IMG/VR virus record: IMGVR_UViG_3300009093_000039 | Location: 1 to 64,000 of that record | DNA: 64,000 bases | Source of the DNA: a virus | Reading direction: 5' to 3' (one strand) | Part shown: positions 30,726 to 39,572 of the stretch, piece after piece | Layout: the number at the start of each line of letters is the position of its first letter | Numbering within the stretch: the stretch's first letter is position 1 | Program-made: the position numbers and the translations under genes | Notes under the pieces: model-generated | Seen by the model: only the letters and a program-made list of their open reading frames with translations | The model's database searches: none | What the model was told of the DNA's origin: nothing

Positions 30726-31585
30726 AACAGACAGTCATCCCCATCCAGCGTGTGATCCAGAACGTCGATCGCATCGTCAAGCCGTCCGAGCTCGACAACT
30801 CGCCTCTGCTCTACGTCACCGGCGCGCCATTCCTCACCATCCAAGGCGAGGGGCCGGAAGCAGGCAAGCCCGCGTGGTTCGTTCGCCTCGCGGGCTGCAA
30901 CTTCGGCGACAAGACCACGGCTGAGAAGAGCCCCGGCATGTGCGCCTTCTGCGACACGAACTTCAAGCTCAGCGAAGCCACGGAGTACGATCCCAGCTTC
31001 CTGCTTCGCTCCATCATCGAGGACGAGCGCTTCGACGCCAGCCAGATCCTGGTCATCACGGGTGGCGAGCCGACGCTCCAAGTCCAGACGCTGCTGCGCT
31101 TCATGAACGTGGCGGCGCCGTTCTTCTCCCGCATCCAGATCGAGACCAACGGCACGCAGGCGCGCTTCTTCCGCCAGGCCGAGAACACGGCCTTCGGTCT
31201 CCGCGAGATGCTGGACAAGACGACCATCGTCGTGAGCCCGAAGGCCTCCGAGCTCACCGGCACCTACACGCCGACAAGCGAGACCGTGCTCCGCAACGTC
31301 TTCGACTCGACGGCGCTCAAGTTCCTCATCAGCGCCGATGACCCGCTGTACAACAAGGTGCCCCAGTGGGCCCAGGTCTTCGCACGCGAGCACCGCATCC
31401 CGCTCTACGTGAGCCCGATCGCCGTCTACAAGAAGCCGTACCAGGGCGAGATCAGTTCGGCCTGGGATCACGACCTCATCGACCCCGTGGCGACGGCCAG
31501 GAACTACGGCTACGCCGCCCAGTACGCCATCGAGAACGGCCTCCGGCTCTCGATCCAGCAACACCTCTTCTGCGCAATCGCATGA
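30722..31585 (+). CDS. queE: QueE, 7-carboxy-7-deazaguanine synthase (radical SAM)
   Basis: QueE rearranges carboxytetrahydropterin to 7-carboxy-7-deazaguanine. The cluster-binding cysteines are C59-x14-C74-x2-C77 (AGCNFG ... CAFCDTNF), the C-x14-C-x2-C form known from proteobacterial QueE. TIQGEGPEAGKPAWFVRL and VITGGEPTLQ (SAM binding) are also typical. The GTG 30722 start overlaps the queC stop. At 287 residues it is slightly longer than bacterial versions. Confidence 0.9.
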   Translation: MKQTVIPIQRVIQNVDRIVKPSELDNSPLLYVTGAPFLTIQGEGPEAGKPAWFVRLAGCNFGDKTTAEKSPGMCAFCDTNFKLSEATEYDPSFLLRSIIEDERFDASQILVITGGEPTLQVQTLLRFMNVAAPFFSRIQIETNGTQARFFRQAENTAFGLREMLDKTTIVVSPKASELTGTYTPTSETVLRNVFDSTALKFLISADDPLYNKVPQWAQVFAREHRIPLYVSPIAVYKKPYQGEISSAWDHDLIDPVATARNYGYAAQYAIENGLRLSIQQHLFCAIA

Positions 31586-32301
31586 CCGACATGACCAAGA
31601 CCGACTACAGCCTGGGCTTCCAGGTCCACCAGCACCTGAAGGCCCAAGGCGTCGAGACGCCGATGAGCCCGCAGGTCGGCCGCAACGGCATCATCGACGT
31701 CAATGGCGACTCGACGCCGATGACCAACGCTGAACGCAAGGCCAAGATCCGGTACCACTTCCACGCCATCATGGAGACGCTGGGTCTCGATCTCACCGAC
31801 GACAGCCTGTGCGACACGCCCGAGCGCGTCGCCAAGATGTACGTCGACGAAATCTTCTACGGCCTCGACTACGCGAAGTTCCCGAAGGCGACGGTGGTCT
31901 CGAACAAGATCGGCTACAACGAGATGGTGCTGGAACGCAGCGTCAGCGTGCAGTCGAACTGCGAGCATCACTTCGTCATCATCGCCGGCAAGTGCCACGT
32001 CGCCTACCTGGCGAAAGACAAGGTGCTCGGCCTCTCCAAGCTGAACCGCATCGTCGAGTTCTTCTCGAAGCGACCGCAGATCCAGGAGCGGCTGACGATG
32101 CAGATCTACCATGCGCTGCAGTTCGTCCTCGGCACCGACGATGTCGCCGTCGTGATCGAAGCCGAGCACTACTGCGTCAAGAGCCGCGGCGTCCGCGACG
32201 AGGGATCTTCGACCGTGACATCGAAGCTCGGCGGCAAGTTCATGGAAGCCCCGGAGCTCCGCGCCGAGTTCATGCGCTTCATCCCCACCTTCAAGGACTG
32301 A
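31582..32301 (+). CDS. folE: GTP cyclohydrolase I (FolE)
   Basis: FolE makes dihydroneopterin triphosphate from GTP, the first step of the deazaguanine pathway. The zinc ligands are in SNCEHHF (C127, H130) and HYCVKSRGV (C188). FSKRPQIQERLTMQI and the GTDDVAVVIEA core are typical of the family. A 50-residue N-terminal extension precedes the enzyme. ATG 31582 overlaps the queE stop. Confidence 0.93.
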   Translation: MTDMTKTDYSLGFQVHQHLKAQGVETPMSPQVGRNGIIDVNGDSTPMTNAERKAKIRYHFHAIMETLGLDLTDDSLCDTPERVAKMYVDEIFYGLDYAKFPKATVVSNKIGYNEMVLERSVSVQSNCEHHFVIIAGKCHVAYLAKDKVLGLSKLNRIVEFFSKRPQIQERLTMQIYHALQFVLGTDDVAVVIEAEHYCVKSRGVRDEGSSTVTSKLGGKFMEAPELRAEFMRFIPTFKD

Positions 32302-32303
32302 CC

Positions 32304-32990
32304 ATGTACCAACACCTGACTGCTTCGCAGATGCAGCAGGTCCTGAGCAGGACCAGCGAGCACAACTTCGCGTTCAACATCGAGCGCTACAACGAGAGCA
32401 ACAAGCTCCCGGTCTCGACCGAGACCAGCCTGTACGGTCTCTTCGACAAGAACAAGGTGCCGGAGTCCGCCGACCAGCGCCTGTACCACTTCCGGTACGA
32501 ACTCGACAAGCACATGAAGTCGCTCTACGAGATCTACTGGAAGGTCCGTCTCATCGGCCACTACGAGACGCCGGACGAGGTCAAGCTGGGCGTCGGCTAC
32601 CGCGGCTTCGAGCAGCTGCTCTTCGAGATGCTCTCGCGTGCGCAGCAGACGATGAAGGAGACGTTCGGCGAGCACTCGTTCGACGCACCGTGGGCGCGAC
32701 TGCTCGAGTTCAACCGCCTGTGCAGCAACGATCTCGAGTCGGCCCGCAAGGACGTGATGGTCGAGTTCGCCTCCGGCCTCGGTGCCCTCATGATCGCGTG
32801 CCGGTCCGAAGCCATGAAGTTCGGCATGCCGATGGAGAACGTGCTCGAAGCCATCATCGGCGCACAGCAGGAAGGCTTCTCCATCGCGTCGGCGATCAAG
32901 ACCACGCTCTTCGGCTGCAAGCCGGACGAGCCCTTCTTCGACATGAGCGACATCAACGTCTCCATGTCCGACAACAAGTTCCACAAGTGA
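32304..32990 (+). CDS. All-alpha NTP pyrophosphatase-like protein (MazG/HisE type)
   Basis: The protein is fully helical. The segment EFASGLGALMIACRSEAMKFGMPMENVLEAIIGAQQEG resembles the second half of MazG/HisE-type all-alpha NTP pyrophosphatases, where E..D helices bind Mg-NTP. The first half (SLYEIYWKVRLIGHYETPDEV) would carry the other acidic residues. It lies between FolE and a Nudix gene, so nucleotide-pool control is likely. The family call is moderate. Confidence 0.5.
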   Translation: MYQHLTASQMQQVLSRTSEHNFAFNIERYNESNKLPVSTETSLYGLFDKNKVPESADQRLYHFRYELDKHMKSLYEIYWKVRLIGHYETPDEVKLGVGYRGFEQLLFEMLSRAQQTMKETFGEHSFDAPWARLLEFNRLCSNDLESARKDVMVEFASGLGALMIACRSEAMKFGMPMENVLEAIIGAQQEGFSIASAIKTTLFGCKPDEPFFDMSDINVSMSDNKFHK

Positions 32991-33039
32991 GCCCTGAGCT
33001 CTAATCCGAGCGCAAGCTCATCACCACACTGAGGTTCCC

Positions 33040-33960
33040 ATGAACGCTCCGAAGATCAAGTACGCCCTGTGCGTCGCACTGTCCGCTCTCCAGCCCAGCT
33101 ACCAGGCCATCTACGGCTCCGACGGCAAGCCGAGTTCGGGTTCGCGCCCGATGTCGCTGCCGATCGACTCCAGCTTCTACTCGCTGGACAACACGCAGCT
33201 GCGCCTCGTCGACCGCGCCTACTGCGAGTCCGACACGAGCCTGCGCCAGATCATCCCCTACATCCTCTGCATCGACGACGACTACCGCGTGTTCACCTAC
33301 AGCCGCGGCGGCGCCGGCGGCGAAGGCCGGCTCATCGGCAACCTCAGCATCGGCCTGGGCGGCCACATGGACGAAGCGATCCCCGCCGCCACGAACTTCG
33401 CGACCTGGCTGAGCATCGAGGGTAACCGCGAACTCGCGGAAGAAGCCGGCCTGCCCGAGCAGACCCTGAGCTTCACGCACCTGCTGGCCGACACCAACGA
33501 GGTCGGCTGCGTGCACTGCGGCGTCGTCGCCATCCGCTACGTCAGCGCGGCCGAGAAGGCGGCGATCAACCCCGAAGCCGGCCAGATCGACAACAGCGAA
33601 TGGCTGACGATCGCCGAACTCGAGAAGGTCCAGGAACGCCTCGAAGGCTGGTCCAAGCTCGCGCTGCCGCTGGCCAAGGCCTACATCGACCAGGTGGAAT
33701 CCAACGATCGCCTGCGCGCTGCGCAAGCCACGATCGGTGTCACCGAGTCGGGCGTGATGCTCCGTGGTTCCGCTGCCGAGATCGCGGCCCGCGGCACCGA
33801 CGCGCATCCGAACAGCGTCGCGAACCTGCTGGGCGGCTCGGCCGGCACGGCCACGACGGACTTCGGCGCCAACATGACCGACGCCGAGCACCAGGACGTG
33901 GCGCGTGACCTGGCCGACGAAGCGCCGGTCGACGACGAGCCGGAAGACGAAGGAGTCTGA
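33040..33960 (+). CDS. Nudix hydrolase-like protein, 306 aa
   Basis: The segment GLGGHMDEAIPAATNFATWLSIEGNRELAEEAGL (residues 105-138) carries a stretched Nudix box with R130-E-L and E134-E-x-G137. The spacing from the first Gly is longer than the canonical 23-residue box. An acidic, disordered C-terminal 100 residues (ending DDEPEDEGV) follows. It may hydrolyse a nucleoside diphosphate derivative. The lengthened box means activity should not be assumed. Confidence 0.65.
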   Translation: MNAPKIKYALCVALSALQPSYQAIYGSDGKPSSGSRPMSLPIDSSFYSLDNTQLRLVDRAYCESDTSLRQIIPYILCIDDDYRVFTYSRGGAGGEGRLIGNLSIGLGGHMDEAIPAATNFATWLSIEGNRELAEEAGLPEQTLSFTHLLADTNEVGCVHCGVVAIRYVSAAEKAAINPEAGQIDNSEWLTIAELEKVQERLEGWSKLALPLAKAYIDQVESNDRLRAAQATIGVTESGVMLRGSAAEIAARGTDAHPNSVANLLGGSAGTATTDFGANMTDAEHQDVARDLADEAPVDDEPEDEGV

Positions 33961-33963
33961 GCC

Positions 33964-34188
33964 ATGAGGATCAACGTCGAGGAAGTGATGGCGCACGTCG
34001 AGGCTCTTCGCACCCTCGACGCTGTTCCCTTCGATCAGCTCCAGGTCTTCAACAACGGCCAGCAGGTCGTGATCAGTGACGAGGTGAAGGAGCGCTGGCG
34101 CTATGTCGGTCTCTCCAACACCTCGTTCATCCGCGACTTCCTGGTCCACGAGGAACCGGCGCTCTCCGAGTACCTGAAGAAGGGCTGA
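33964..34188 (+). CDS. Hypothetical protein, 74 aa
   Basis: A small acidic protein (MRINVEEVMAHVEALRTLD ... LSEYLKKG) with helices at both ends. It lies 3 bases after the Nudix gene. No family recognised. Confidence 0.7.
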   Translation: MRINVEEVMAHVEALRTLDAVPFDQLQVFNNGQQVVISDEVKERWRYVGLSNTSFIRDFLVHEEPALSEYLKKG

Positions 34189-34190
34189 CC

Positions 34191-34634
34191 ATGGGTGGCG
34201 GACCACGCAGACTGAGCTGTCCCGACTGCGGGTCCGTCATGGCCAACGCAGGTCGCAAGGGCCAGGTCATAGCACACGATTGCCCGAAAGGTCACAAGTA
34301 TTGGTCGGTCGACAAGCAGTTCGTGGACCCCATGGCATACCAGATCGCGCAGAACCTACACGTGCGCAAGATCCGAAAGCGCCGCAAGCGTGTTGAGCTT
34401 GGCGGCGCTTGTGGCGTTCCTGTGCACCAGACCAGGTTGACGGCCACGCAGTTCCGTGCTCTGCCTGGTTCCGAGTTGCCACCGAGGCGGAACTATAAAG
34501 AGAGTGCGAAGAAGGAACCGAAGCCTGTTGAAGCCAAGGACCTTCCCAAGGAAGTACAGAGGCGGCTTGAGCCGCAGAAGAGTCACACGTGCGACGAGCC
34601 TACTCCGGGTCGTCGCATCTACACGATGAGATGA
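34191..34634 (+). CDS. Basic zinc-ribbon protein, 147 aa
   Basis: The start MGGGPRRLSCPDCGSVMANAG ... HDCPKGHKYW gives a C-x2-C / C-x3-H zinc ribbon. A long Lys/Arg-rich region (VRKIRKRRKRVELGG, KEPKPVEAKDLPKEVQRR) follows. This is the same plan as the protein encoded at 27702, suggesting paralogues. Nucleic-acid binding is likely. Function unknown. Confidence 0.75.
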   Translation: MGGGPRRLSCPDCGSVMANAGRKGQVIAHDCPKGHKYWSVDKQFVDPMAYQIAQNLHVRKIRKRRKRVELGGACGVPVHQTRLTATQFRALPGSELPPRRNYKESAKKEPKPVEAKDLPKEVQRRLEPQKSHTCDEPTPGRRIYTMR

Positions 34635-34644
34635 GAGGCTGACC

Positions 34645-35226
34645 ATGATGGAGTTCCCGTTCTACTCGACCAAGACGTACAGCGAGGCGTTCCCGGTCGC
34701 GTACCGCCAGTGGCGTGCCGACAGCCACTGCAACGTCGTGCACGGCTACGCGCTGTCGATCCATCTCGAGTTCGGCGCCGCTGACCTGGACGCCCGCAAC
34801 TGGGTGGTCGACTTCGGATCGCTCAAGCCGCTGAAGGACGATTTCGAGGACTGGTTCGACCACACGCTGCTGGTGGCGCAGGACGATCCGCAACGCGATA
34901 CCCTGATCGCACTTCGCGCTCATGGTCTGGCCAAGGTGGTCGAGGTCGAACGCACCGGCTGCGAAGGCCTCTCGGACTTCATCTTCGACTACCTCAACGG
35001 GCCAGACGGCTGGTTGAAGATCCACGGCTACTGGCCGCGTGTCGTCTGCACCAAGGTCGAGGTCCGCGAGACCAAGTCCAACATGGCAATGCGGTGTCTG
35101 ACGCAGAGCGACTGCCTGCGCTGGTCGCAGACACGTATGCAGGCACACGTCCACACCGGCGGGGCGAAGACGACGGGTGCGGTCGATGACGATACTCGAC
35201 TCCGTCAACAAGCGGAGCGTGCATGA
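34645..35226 (+). CDS. queD: QueD-like 6-carboxytetrahydropterin synthase
   Basis: The motif FRQWRA-type stretch is seen as [24 protein letters not shown], with candidate catalytic Cys29. [10 protein letters not shown] and FDHTLL (D72, H73) follow, and [12 protein letters not shown] carries the C-terminal Glu region. The first zinc His of classical QueD (AAH) is Tyr here and HGH is HGY, features of a QueD subgroup I recall from phages and bacteria. It supplies the second pathway step and lies 2.3 kb from folE. ATG 34645 or 34648 may be used. Confidence 0.8.
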   Translation: MMEFPFYSTKTYSEAFPVAYRQWRADSHCNVVHGYALSIHLEFGAADLDARNWVVDFGSLKPLKDDFEDWFDHTLLVAQDDPQRDTLIALRAHGLAKVVEVERTGCEGLSDFIFDYLNGPDGWLKIHGYWPRVVCTKVEVRETKSNMAMRCLTQSDCLRWSQTRMQAHVHTGGAKTTGAVDDDTRLRQQAERA

Positions 35227-36728
35227 TGGCCGACGATCACAGCACGTTCGTACTGAACGTCAAGCGGGAGATGAAGGGCTGCTGGATCAGGTCGTCGCCC
35301 GAGCGCAAGATGCAGGTCGTCGGGCTGGTCGCGAACTTCCACTACCGCGACGGCACGAAGAACCCCGAGTCGCCGAGGGGAACGATCCACATCACCCCCG
35401 GCAACCTCAACGATCTCCTGGCCTATGCCATGAGTCTCAACGACAAGGAACAGACGATGAACACGAACTACATGCACGCCAGTGCTCCCGAAGGCTGCCT
35501 CTGCGGCGACTGCACGCTGGCCAAGGAAGCGTGCCCGGCCTGTCACAAGGCCGGCTGGTCGCGTGCGCATCCTGACTTCAGCCAGGCGACCGAGAAGTCG
35601 GAGCCGAAGCAGCGTGGTGTCACCCCGAGCATGGTCATCGTCGACGATGCAGCGTTCTTCCCGGAGCCGACGACGCCGGAAGCTGCACCGGACGTGCAGT
35701 ACGAGACGATGATGCGCCACATCCGTGACAACGGCCGCTACAAGGGTGATCGCACGGGTACCGGCACCACCTCGATCTTCGGCTACCAGCTGCGCTACGA
35801 CCTGAGCAAGGGCTTCCCGCTCGTGACGACCAAGAAGGTGGCCCTCAAGTCGGTCATCACCGAACTGTTGTGGTTCCTGCGCGGCGACACCAACGTCAAG
35901 TGGCTGCAGGAACGCGGCTGCACGATTTGGGACGAGTGGGCCGACAAGGACGGCAACCTCGGTCCCGTCTACGGTGCGCAGTGGCGCGCGTGGCCCGGCC
36001 AGGTCGATGTCACGGCTCCCGGCGGCGCCGTGCCTCCCGGCTGCAACACGCTGGTCGAAATCGCCAGCACGGACATCGACGGCAAGGGCCGCCCGCCCGC
36101 CACTGTGTACCAGAAACCCATCGACCAGATCGACTGGGTCATCAACCGCCTGAAGACGAACCCGGACTGCCGGCGCATCATCGTCTCGGCCTGGAACGTG
36201 GCCGAGCTCTCGAAGATGGCGCTCATGCCCTGCCACTGCCTGTTCCAGTTCTACTCGCACGAGCTGACGGTGGACGAGCGCGCGAAGCTGTACGAAGGCC
36301 CGGGCCTGGTCGGCTCCTGGTCGCTGCATGACGAGGATGCGGCAGCGATCGAAGCCCACATGCACAAGTTCCTGGACGAGCAGCAGGTGCCGCGTCGCGC
36401 CCTCAGCTGCCAGCTGTACCAGCGCAGCTGCGATACGTTCCTGGGCGTGCCGTTCAACATCGCCAGCTACGCGATGCTGACGCACATGATCGCGCAGCAG
36501 GTCGGCATGGCCGTCGGCGACTTCGTGTGGACCGGCGGCGACGTCCACCTGTACAAGTCGCACACCCAACAGGTGGAAACGCAACTCGCGCGCGTGGGTG
36601 AAGCGTATCCCTTCCCCACGCTCCGCCTCAAGCGCAAGCCCGAGTCGATCTTCGACTACGAGCCCGAGGACTTCGAGGTGCTGAACTACCGGCACCATCC
36701 GTCCATCAAGGCACCGGTGGCCGTCTGA
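35223..36728 (+). CDS. thyA: Thymidylate synthase with Cys-rich N-terminal extension
   Basis: The C-terminal 345 residues are a ThyA-type synthase making dTMP from dUMP. The conserved blocks are [28 protein letters not shown] with catalytic Cys337, [18 protein letters not shown] and [10 protein letters not shown]. The catalytic core has about 35 extra residues before the Cys compared with E. coli. Residues 1-155 are an extension with a possible zinc site ([20 protein letters not shown]). An internal ATG at 35458 with AAGGAA could give a shorter form. DHFR follows 12 bases later. Confidence 0.92.
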   Translation: MMADDHSTFVLNVKREMKGCWIRSSPERKMQVVGLVANFHYRDGTKNPESPRGTIHITPGNLNDLLAYAMSLNDKEQTMNTNYMHASAPEGCLCGDCTLAKEACPACHKAGWSRAHPDFSQATEKSEPKQRGVTPSMVIVDDAAFFPEPTTPEAAPDVQYETMMRHIRDNGRYKGDRTGTGTTSIFGYQLRYDLSKGFPLVTTKKVALKSVITELLWFLRGDTNVKWLQERGCTIWDEWADKDGNLGPVYGAQWRAWPGQVDVTAPGGAVPPGCNTLVEIASTDIDGKGRPPATVYQKPIDQIDWVINRLKTNPDCRRIIVSAWNVAELSKMALMPCHCLFQFYSHELTVDERAKLYEGPGLVGSWSLHDEDAAAIEAHMHKFLDEQQVPRRALSCQLYQRSCDTFLGVPFNIASYAMLTHMIAQQVGMAVGDFVWTGGDVHLYKSHTQQVETQLARVGEAYPFPTLRLKRKPESIFDYEPEDFEVLNYRHHPSIKAPVAV

Positions 36729-36740
36729 CCAGGGCTCGAC

Positions 36741-37292
36741 ATGAAGATCGTACTCATCGCCGCGATGGCGGAAGGCCGAGTCATCGGCCGCTCGGACTCG
36801 AATTCGATCCCGTGGCATCTGCCCGAGGACATGGCCCATTTCAAGGCCACGACCACGGGTCGCTACGTGGTGATGGGTCGTCGAACCTGGGAATCGATCC
36901 CGCCCAAGTACCGGCCGCTGCCGTACCGTGAGAACATCGTCATCAGTCGCCAGCCGGGCTACGAGGCCAAGGGCGCTCACGTCTTCACGGACTTGATGAA
37001 CGCGCTTCGTGTCCTCGATGATCGGTGCGATGCCGGCGTGCCGATCTACATCGCTGGCGGCGCGCAGATGTACGAGCAGGCGCTGCCATACGCTCACGAG
37101 CTGCTGCTTACGACGCTGCACGAACGGATCGACGGTGACGTCCTGTTCCCGTTCTGGCATCGCGAGCATTGGTACGCGAACGACATCGACTCACGTACTG
37201 CTGCTGACGGTCGCAAGTTCGCTGTCACCCGCTGGTTGCGCCACAACGGTCTGGCGCGGCCGGTTCACCAAATCGATCGGGAGGACGCATGA
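36741..37292 (+). CDS. folA: Dihydrofolate reductase
   Basis: DHFR regenerates tetrahydrofolate used by the adjacent thymidylate synthase. The fold signatures are clear: IAAMAEGRVIGRS, SIPWHLPEDMAHFK (substrate site), VVMGRRTWESIP (NADPH binding), NIVISRQPGY and IYIAGGAQMYEQALP. Length is 183 residues with a short basic C-terminal tail. The next gene overlaps its stop by 4 bases. Confidence 0.95.
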   Translation: MKIVLIAAMAEGRVIGRSDSNSIPWHLPEDMAHFKATTTGRYVVMGRRTWESIPPKYRPLPYRENIVISRQPGYEAKGAHVFTDLMNALRVLDDRCDAGVPIYIAGGAQMYEQALPYAHELLLTTLHERIDGDVLFPFWHREHWYANDIDSRTAADGRKFAVTRWLRHNGLARPVHQIDREDA

Positions 37293-37603
37293 CCAACGAA
37301 GAAAGCAAGAAGAAAGTCGAGACGCCGCTGCTGGTCAAGAACAGCCTGACGCCCGAGGTGCTGCGCAGTCGTGCAGTCGGCACCAAGACGGGCACGATGC
37401 TCGAGGTCACGGTTCGCGTCCCGCTCGACGCGTGTCTCATGGCAGTCGAGAAGCGTCGCATGTACCGGTTCGACGGCAACCCGCTGGACGATGTGCTGAC
37501 GGGTGACGCCATCATCGGTCTCGGCGAAGTCGTGTGGGACAACACCGACCAGGACTGGATCGACGTTCACGACCGCGTCGACGGCGAAGACGAGGACGAC
37601 TGA
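37289..37603 (+). CDS. Hypothetical protein, 104 aa
   Basis: Small protein (MTNEESKKKVETPLLVKNS...) with a strand-rich middle (GTMLEVTVRVPLDACLMAV) and a very acidic end (HDRVDGEDEDD). It is coupled to DHFR upstream and to the next gene downstream (TGATGG). No family recognised. Confidence 0.7.
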   Translation: MTNEESKKKVETPLLVKNSLTPEVLRSRAVGTKTGTMLEVTVRVPLDACLMAVEKRRMYRFDGNPLDDVLTGDAIIGLGEVVWDNTDQDWIDVHDRVDGEDEDD

Positions 37604-37836
37604 TGGCCGTCGAACTTCGCTACCTGGCTGCGATCGTGGCACGCGGTACAGAGGTCCCCGCCGACGGGTCATACCTCGGCATCCAGGCTACCAACGTGTG
37701 CCAGTTCGCGGCTCTCGACAAGGCCGGCGCAGGTCGCACCTACCAGTTCGAGACCGAGAAGGCGCCAAGCGGCCGCAGTTGCGGCGTCACGGTCACCGTC
37801 AAAGACGGCGTTCCGCACTCCAGTTCTGACGACTGA
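37603..37836 (+). CDS. Hypothetical protein, 77 aa
   Basis: Start at ATG 37603, sharing a base with the upstream stop. A small beta-rich protein (MAVELRYLAAIVARGTEVPADG...). It is the last gene of the replication/nucleotide unit, 5 bases before a strong terminator. No family recognised. Confidence 0.7.
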   Translation: MAVELRYLAAIVARGTEVPADGSYLGIQATNVCQFAALDKAGAGRTYQFETEKAPSGRSCGVTVTVKDGVPHSSSDD

Positions 37837-37841
37837 TCGAA

Positions 37842-37873
37842 GGGCACACGGTGGCAACTCCGTGTGCCCTTTT
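37842..37873 (+). terminator. Intrinsic terminator, 10-bp perfect stem
   Basis: GGGCACACGG (37842-37851) pairs with CCGTGTGCCC (37860-37869) around TGGCAACT, followed by TTTT. It closes the replication/nucleotide block and marks the change to the topoisomerase and virion genes. Confidence 0.92.
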
Positions 37874-37883
37874 GCATTCCTGG

Positions 37884-37897
37884 GTCCCAATTTTATG
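37884..37897 (+). promoter_or_regulatory. GTCCCAATTTTATG motif, possible promoter
   Basis: The string GTCCCAATTTTATG directly follows the terminator and precedes the topoisomerase gene. A near-copy (GTCCAATTTTATG) lies at 54801 before the HNH gene, and a weaker one (GCAATTTCATG) at 62017. Recurrence in intergenic positions suggests a regulatory site. Confidence 0.35.
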
Positions 37898-37939
37898 CGC
37901 ATACGACGCTGTCACTACGCATCAAACAAAGGACCCATC

Positions 37940-39565
37940 GTGGAAGTCTACGAACTCACCGCCAGTCAGCTGACCTCGCTGCTCCAGATCCTTGGCGCGC
38001 TGGTCGCGGACTACATCTCGAACCCCAAGGCCGCGATGAAGGCCGACCTCAAGCCCTACGTCAAGGCGGCTCCGAAGTGGAAGACGCTGCCGGGGCTGAC
38101 TGATGCCATCCAGGCTGCGACCTCGGGCACCAACAAGATCGAGGCTCTGGTCGAACTCGGTCGCGAGCTCAAGTCCGCGTTCCCCGAGTTCAAGGCCAAC
38201 AACGCGTACACGACTCCGGAACTGCGGATGCTGAACGCGCTGCGCACCTACCTGACCTCGGACTCCGTGTCGGCGCTGAAGTTTATTCGTGAGAACGCGT
38301 CGACCTTCGGCTCCCCGGAGATGGCCGCCATCTTCACGCCGCCGATCCCGAAGGCCGACAACCAGGCGCTGCGCAAGGTCGTCAAGTCGCTGGTCGGTCG
38401 CGACGGCACGCACCTGACTCGCCAAGAGTCGGAGATGCTGAAGGAGACGAACCCGAAGCAATACGCGCAGTACGTCGAGCATCGCAAGGCCCACAACGCG
38501 GAGTTCAAGGCCACGCTGTCGAACCTGATCCGCAAGAGCGGTGAGGACAAGGCCGACTATCAGAAGGTCTACAAGCAGATCACGAGCATGGGCTTCACCC
38601 ACTCGATGGTGCCCGGCTTCGACGGCCTGATCGACGACAAGGGCAACTGGTACACGAAGGACGGCGAGCTCATCGGTGGTGTGCCGAACCTCAACACCTA
38701 CACCCACGTCGCGATGAACGACGGCAAGGACCCGGAAGCCAACTGGGTCTTCAAGGCCTACAAGGTCGACGGCGAAGTCGCCTACGGCTACACGGCCAAC
38801 TTCCGTCGCTCGCAGTCGAGCGCCAAGTACGAGCACGTGGCCGACCTGATGCGCAACATCGGCTCGATCCAGAACGCGTGGCGTGCCAAGATCAAGAAGT
38901 GGAACCCGGCTGACAAGCTGTGCGTCTCCGCTGTCGTGCTCGAGATCCTCTACACCTACGCTGCTCGCATCGGTTCGGCCCCTGGCCGCGGTGCCGGCAC
39001 GCTGCTGGTCAAGAACGCGTCGATCACGCAAGCCGGCGTCAATCTCGCCTACATCGGCAAGGACTCGATCCCGACGAAGCACATCATCCGCAAGGCCGAC
39101 AGCCCGGAGCACGCGCTGCTGGTGAAGCGCCTGCTCGAACTCATCGGCGACAAGAAGCCGTCGATGTGGCTCTACACCGTGAACGTCAACGGCCGCATCG
39201 CCAGAGTCAGCCCGGCCGATGTCAACAAGGCGTTCCACACGTTCGGCGCACCCGAGTCGGTGACGGTCCACAAGCTGCGCACGTGTCGCGGTACCACGCT
39301 CTTCAAGCAGCTGATCGACAAGGACGCGCAGACGCGTCGGCCGCCCTCGAACGAGAAGGAAGCGCTCGAGCGGTACAAGGCCATGACCGCCAAGGTCGGC
39401 GAGCTGCTGAATCACAAGCGTGGCGTCGGCACCGAGAAGGAAAGCGTGACCGGCACGACTGCGGCGCTGTCCTACATCGACGGTGACCTGCAAGCCGAGC
39501 TGTGGGCCCGCTGGGGCTTCCGCCCACCCAGCTTCCTGGAGAAGCTTCTCCGCGATGACTCGTGA
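37940..39565 (+). CDS. DNA topoisomerase IB-like protein
   Basis: GTG 37940 (VEVYELTASQL) is chosen: AAAGGA lies 8 bases upstream, while earlier in-frame starts fall in the terminator. The C-terminal half has the type IB/tyrosine-recombinase catalytic set: R343 in AARIGSAPGRGAGTLL, Lys374 in YIGKDS, HKLRTCRG (R447, R450) and SYID with candidate nucleophile Tyr512. It should relax supercoils ahead of forks without ATP. The N-terminal 230 residues are unfamiliar, and the IB DNA-cap motif VPGFDGLIDDKGNWY is only suggestive. A phage tyrosine recombinase is less likely because the SYID context and lack of integrase features favour topoisomerase IB. Confidence 0.75.
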   Translation: MEVYELTASQLTSLLQILGALVADYISNPKAAMKADLKPYVKAAPKWKTLPGLTDAIQAATSGTNKIEALVELGRELKSAFPEFKANNAYTTPELRMLNALRTYLTSDSVSALKFIRENASTFGSPEMAAIFTPPIPKADNQALRKVVKSLVGRDGTHLTRQESEMLKETNPKQYAQYVEHRKAHNAEFKATLSNLIRKSGEDKADYQKVYKQITSMGFTHSMVPGFDGLIDDKGNWYTKDGELIGGVPNLNTYTHVAMNDGKDPEANWVFKAYKVDGEVAYGYTANFRRSQSSAKYEHVADLMRNIGSIQNAWRAKIKKWNPADKLCVSAVVLEILYTYAARIGSAPGRGAGTLLVKNASITQAGVNLAYIGKDSIPTKHIIRKADSPEHALLVKRLLELIGDKKPSMWLYTVNVNGRIARVSPADVNKAFHTFGAPESVTVHKLRTCRGTTLFKQLIDKDAQTRRPPSNEKEALERYKAMTAKVGELLNHKRGVGTEKESVTGTTAALSYIDGDLQAELWARWGFRPPSFLEKLLRDDS

Positions 39566-39572
39566 GGACCAG

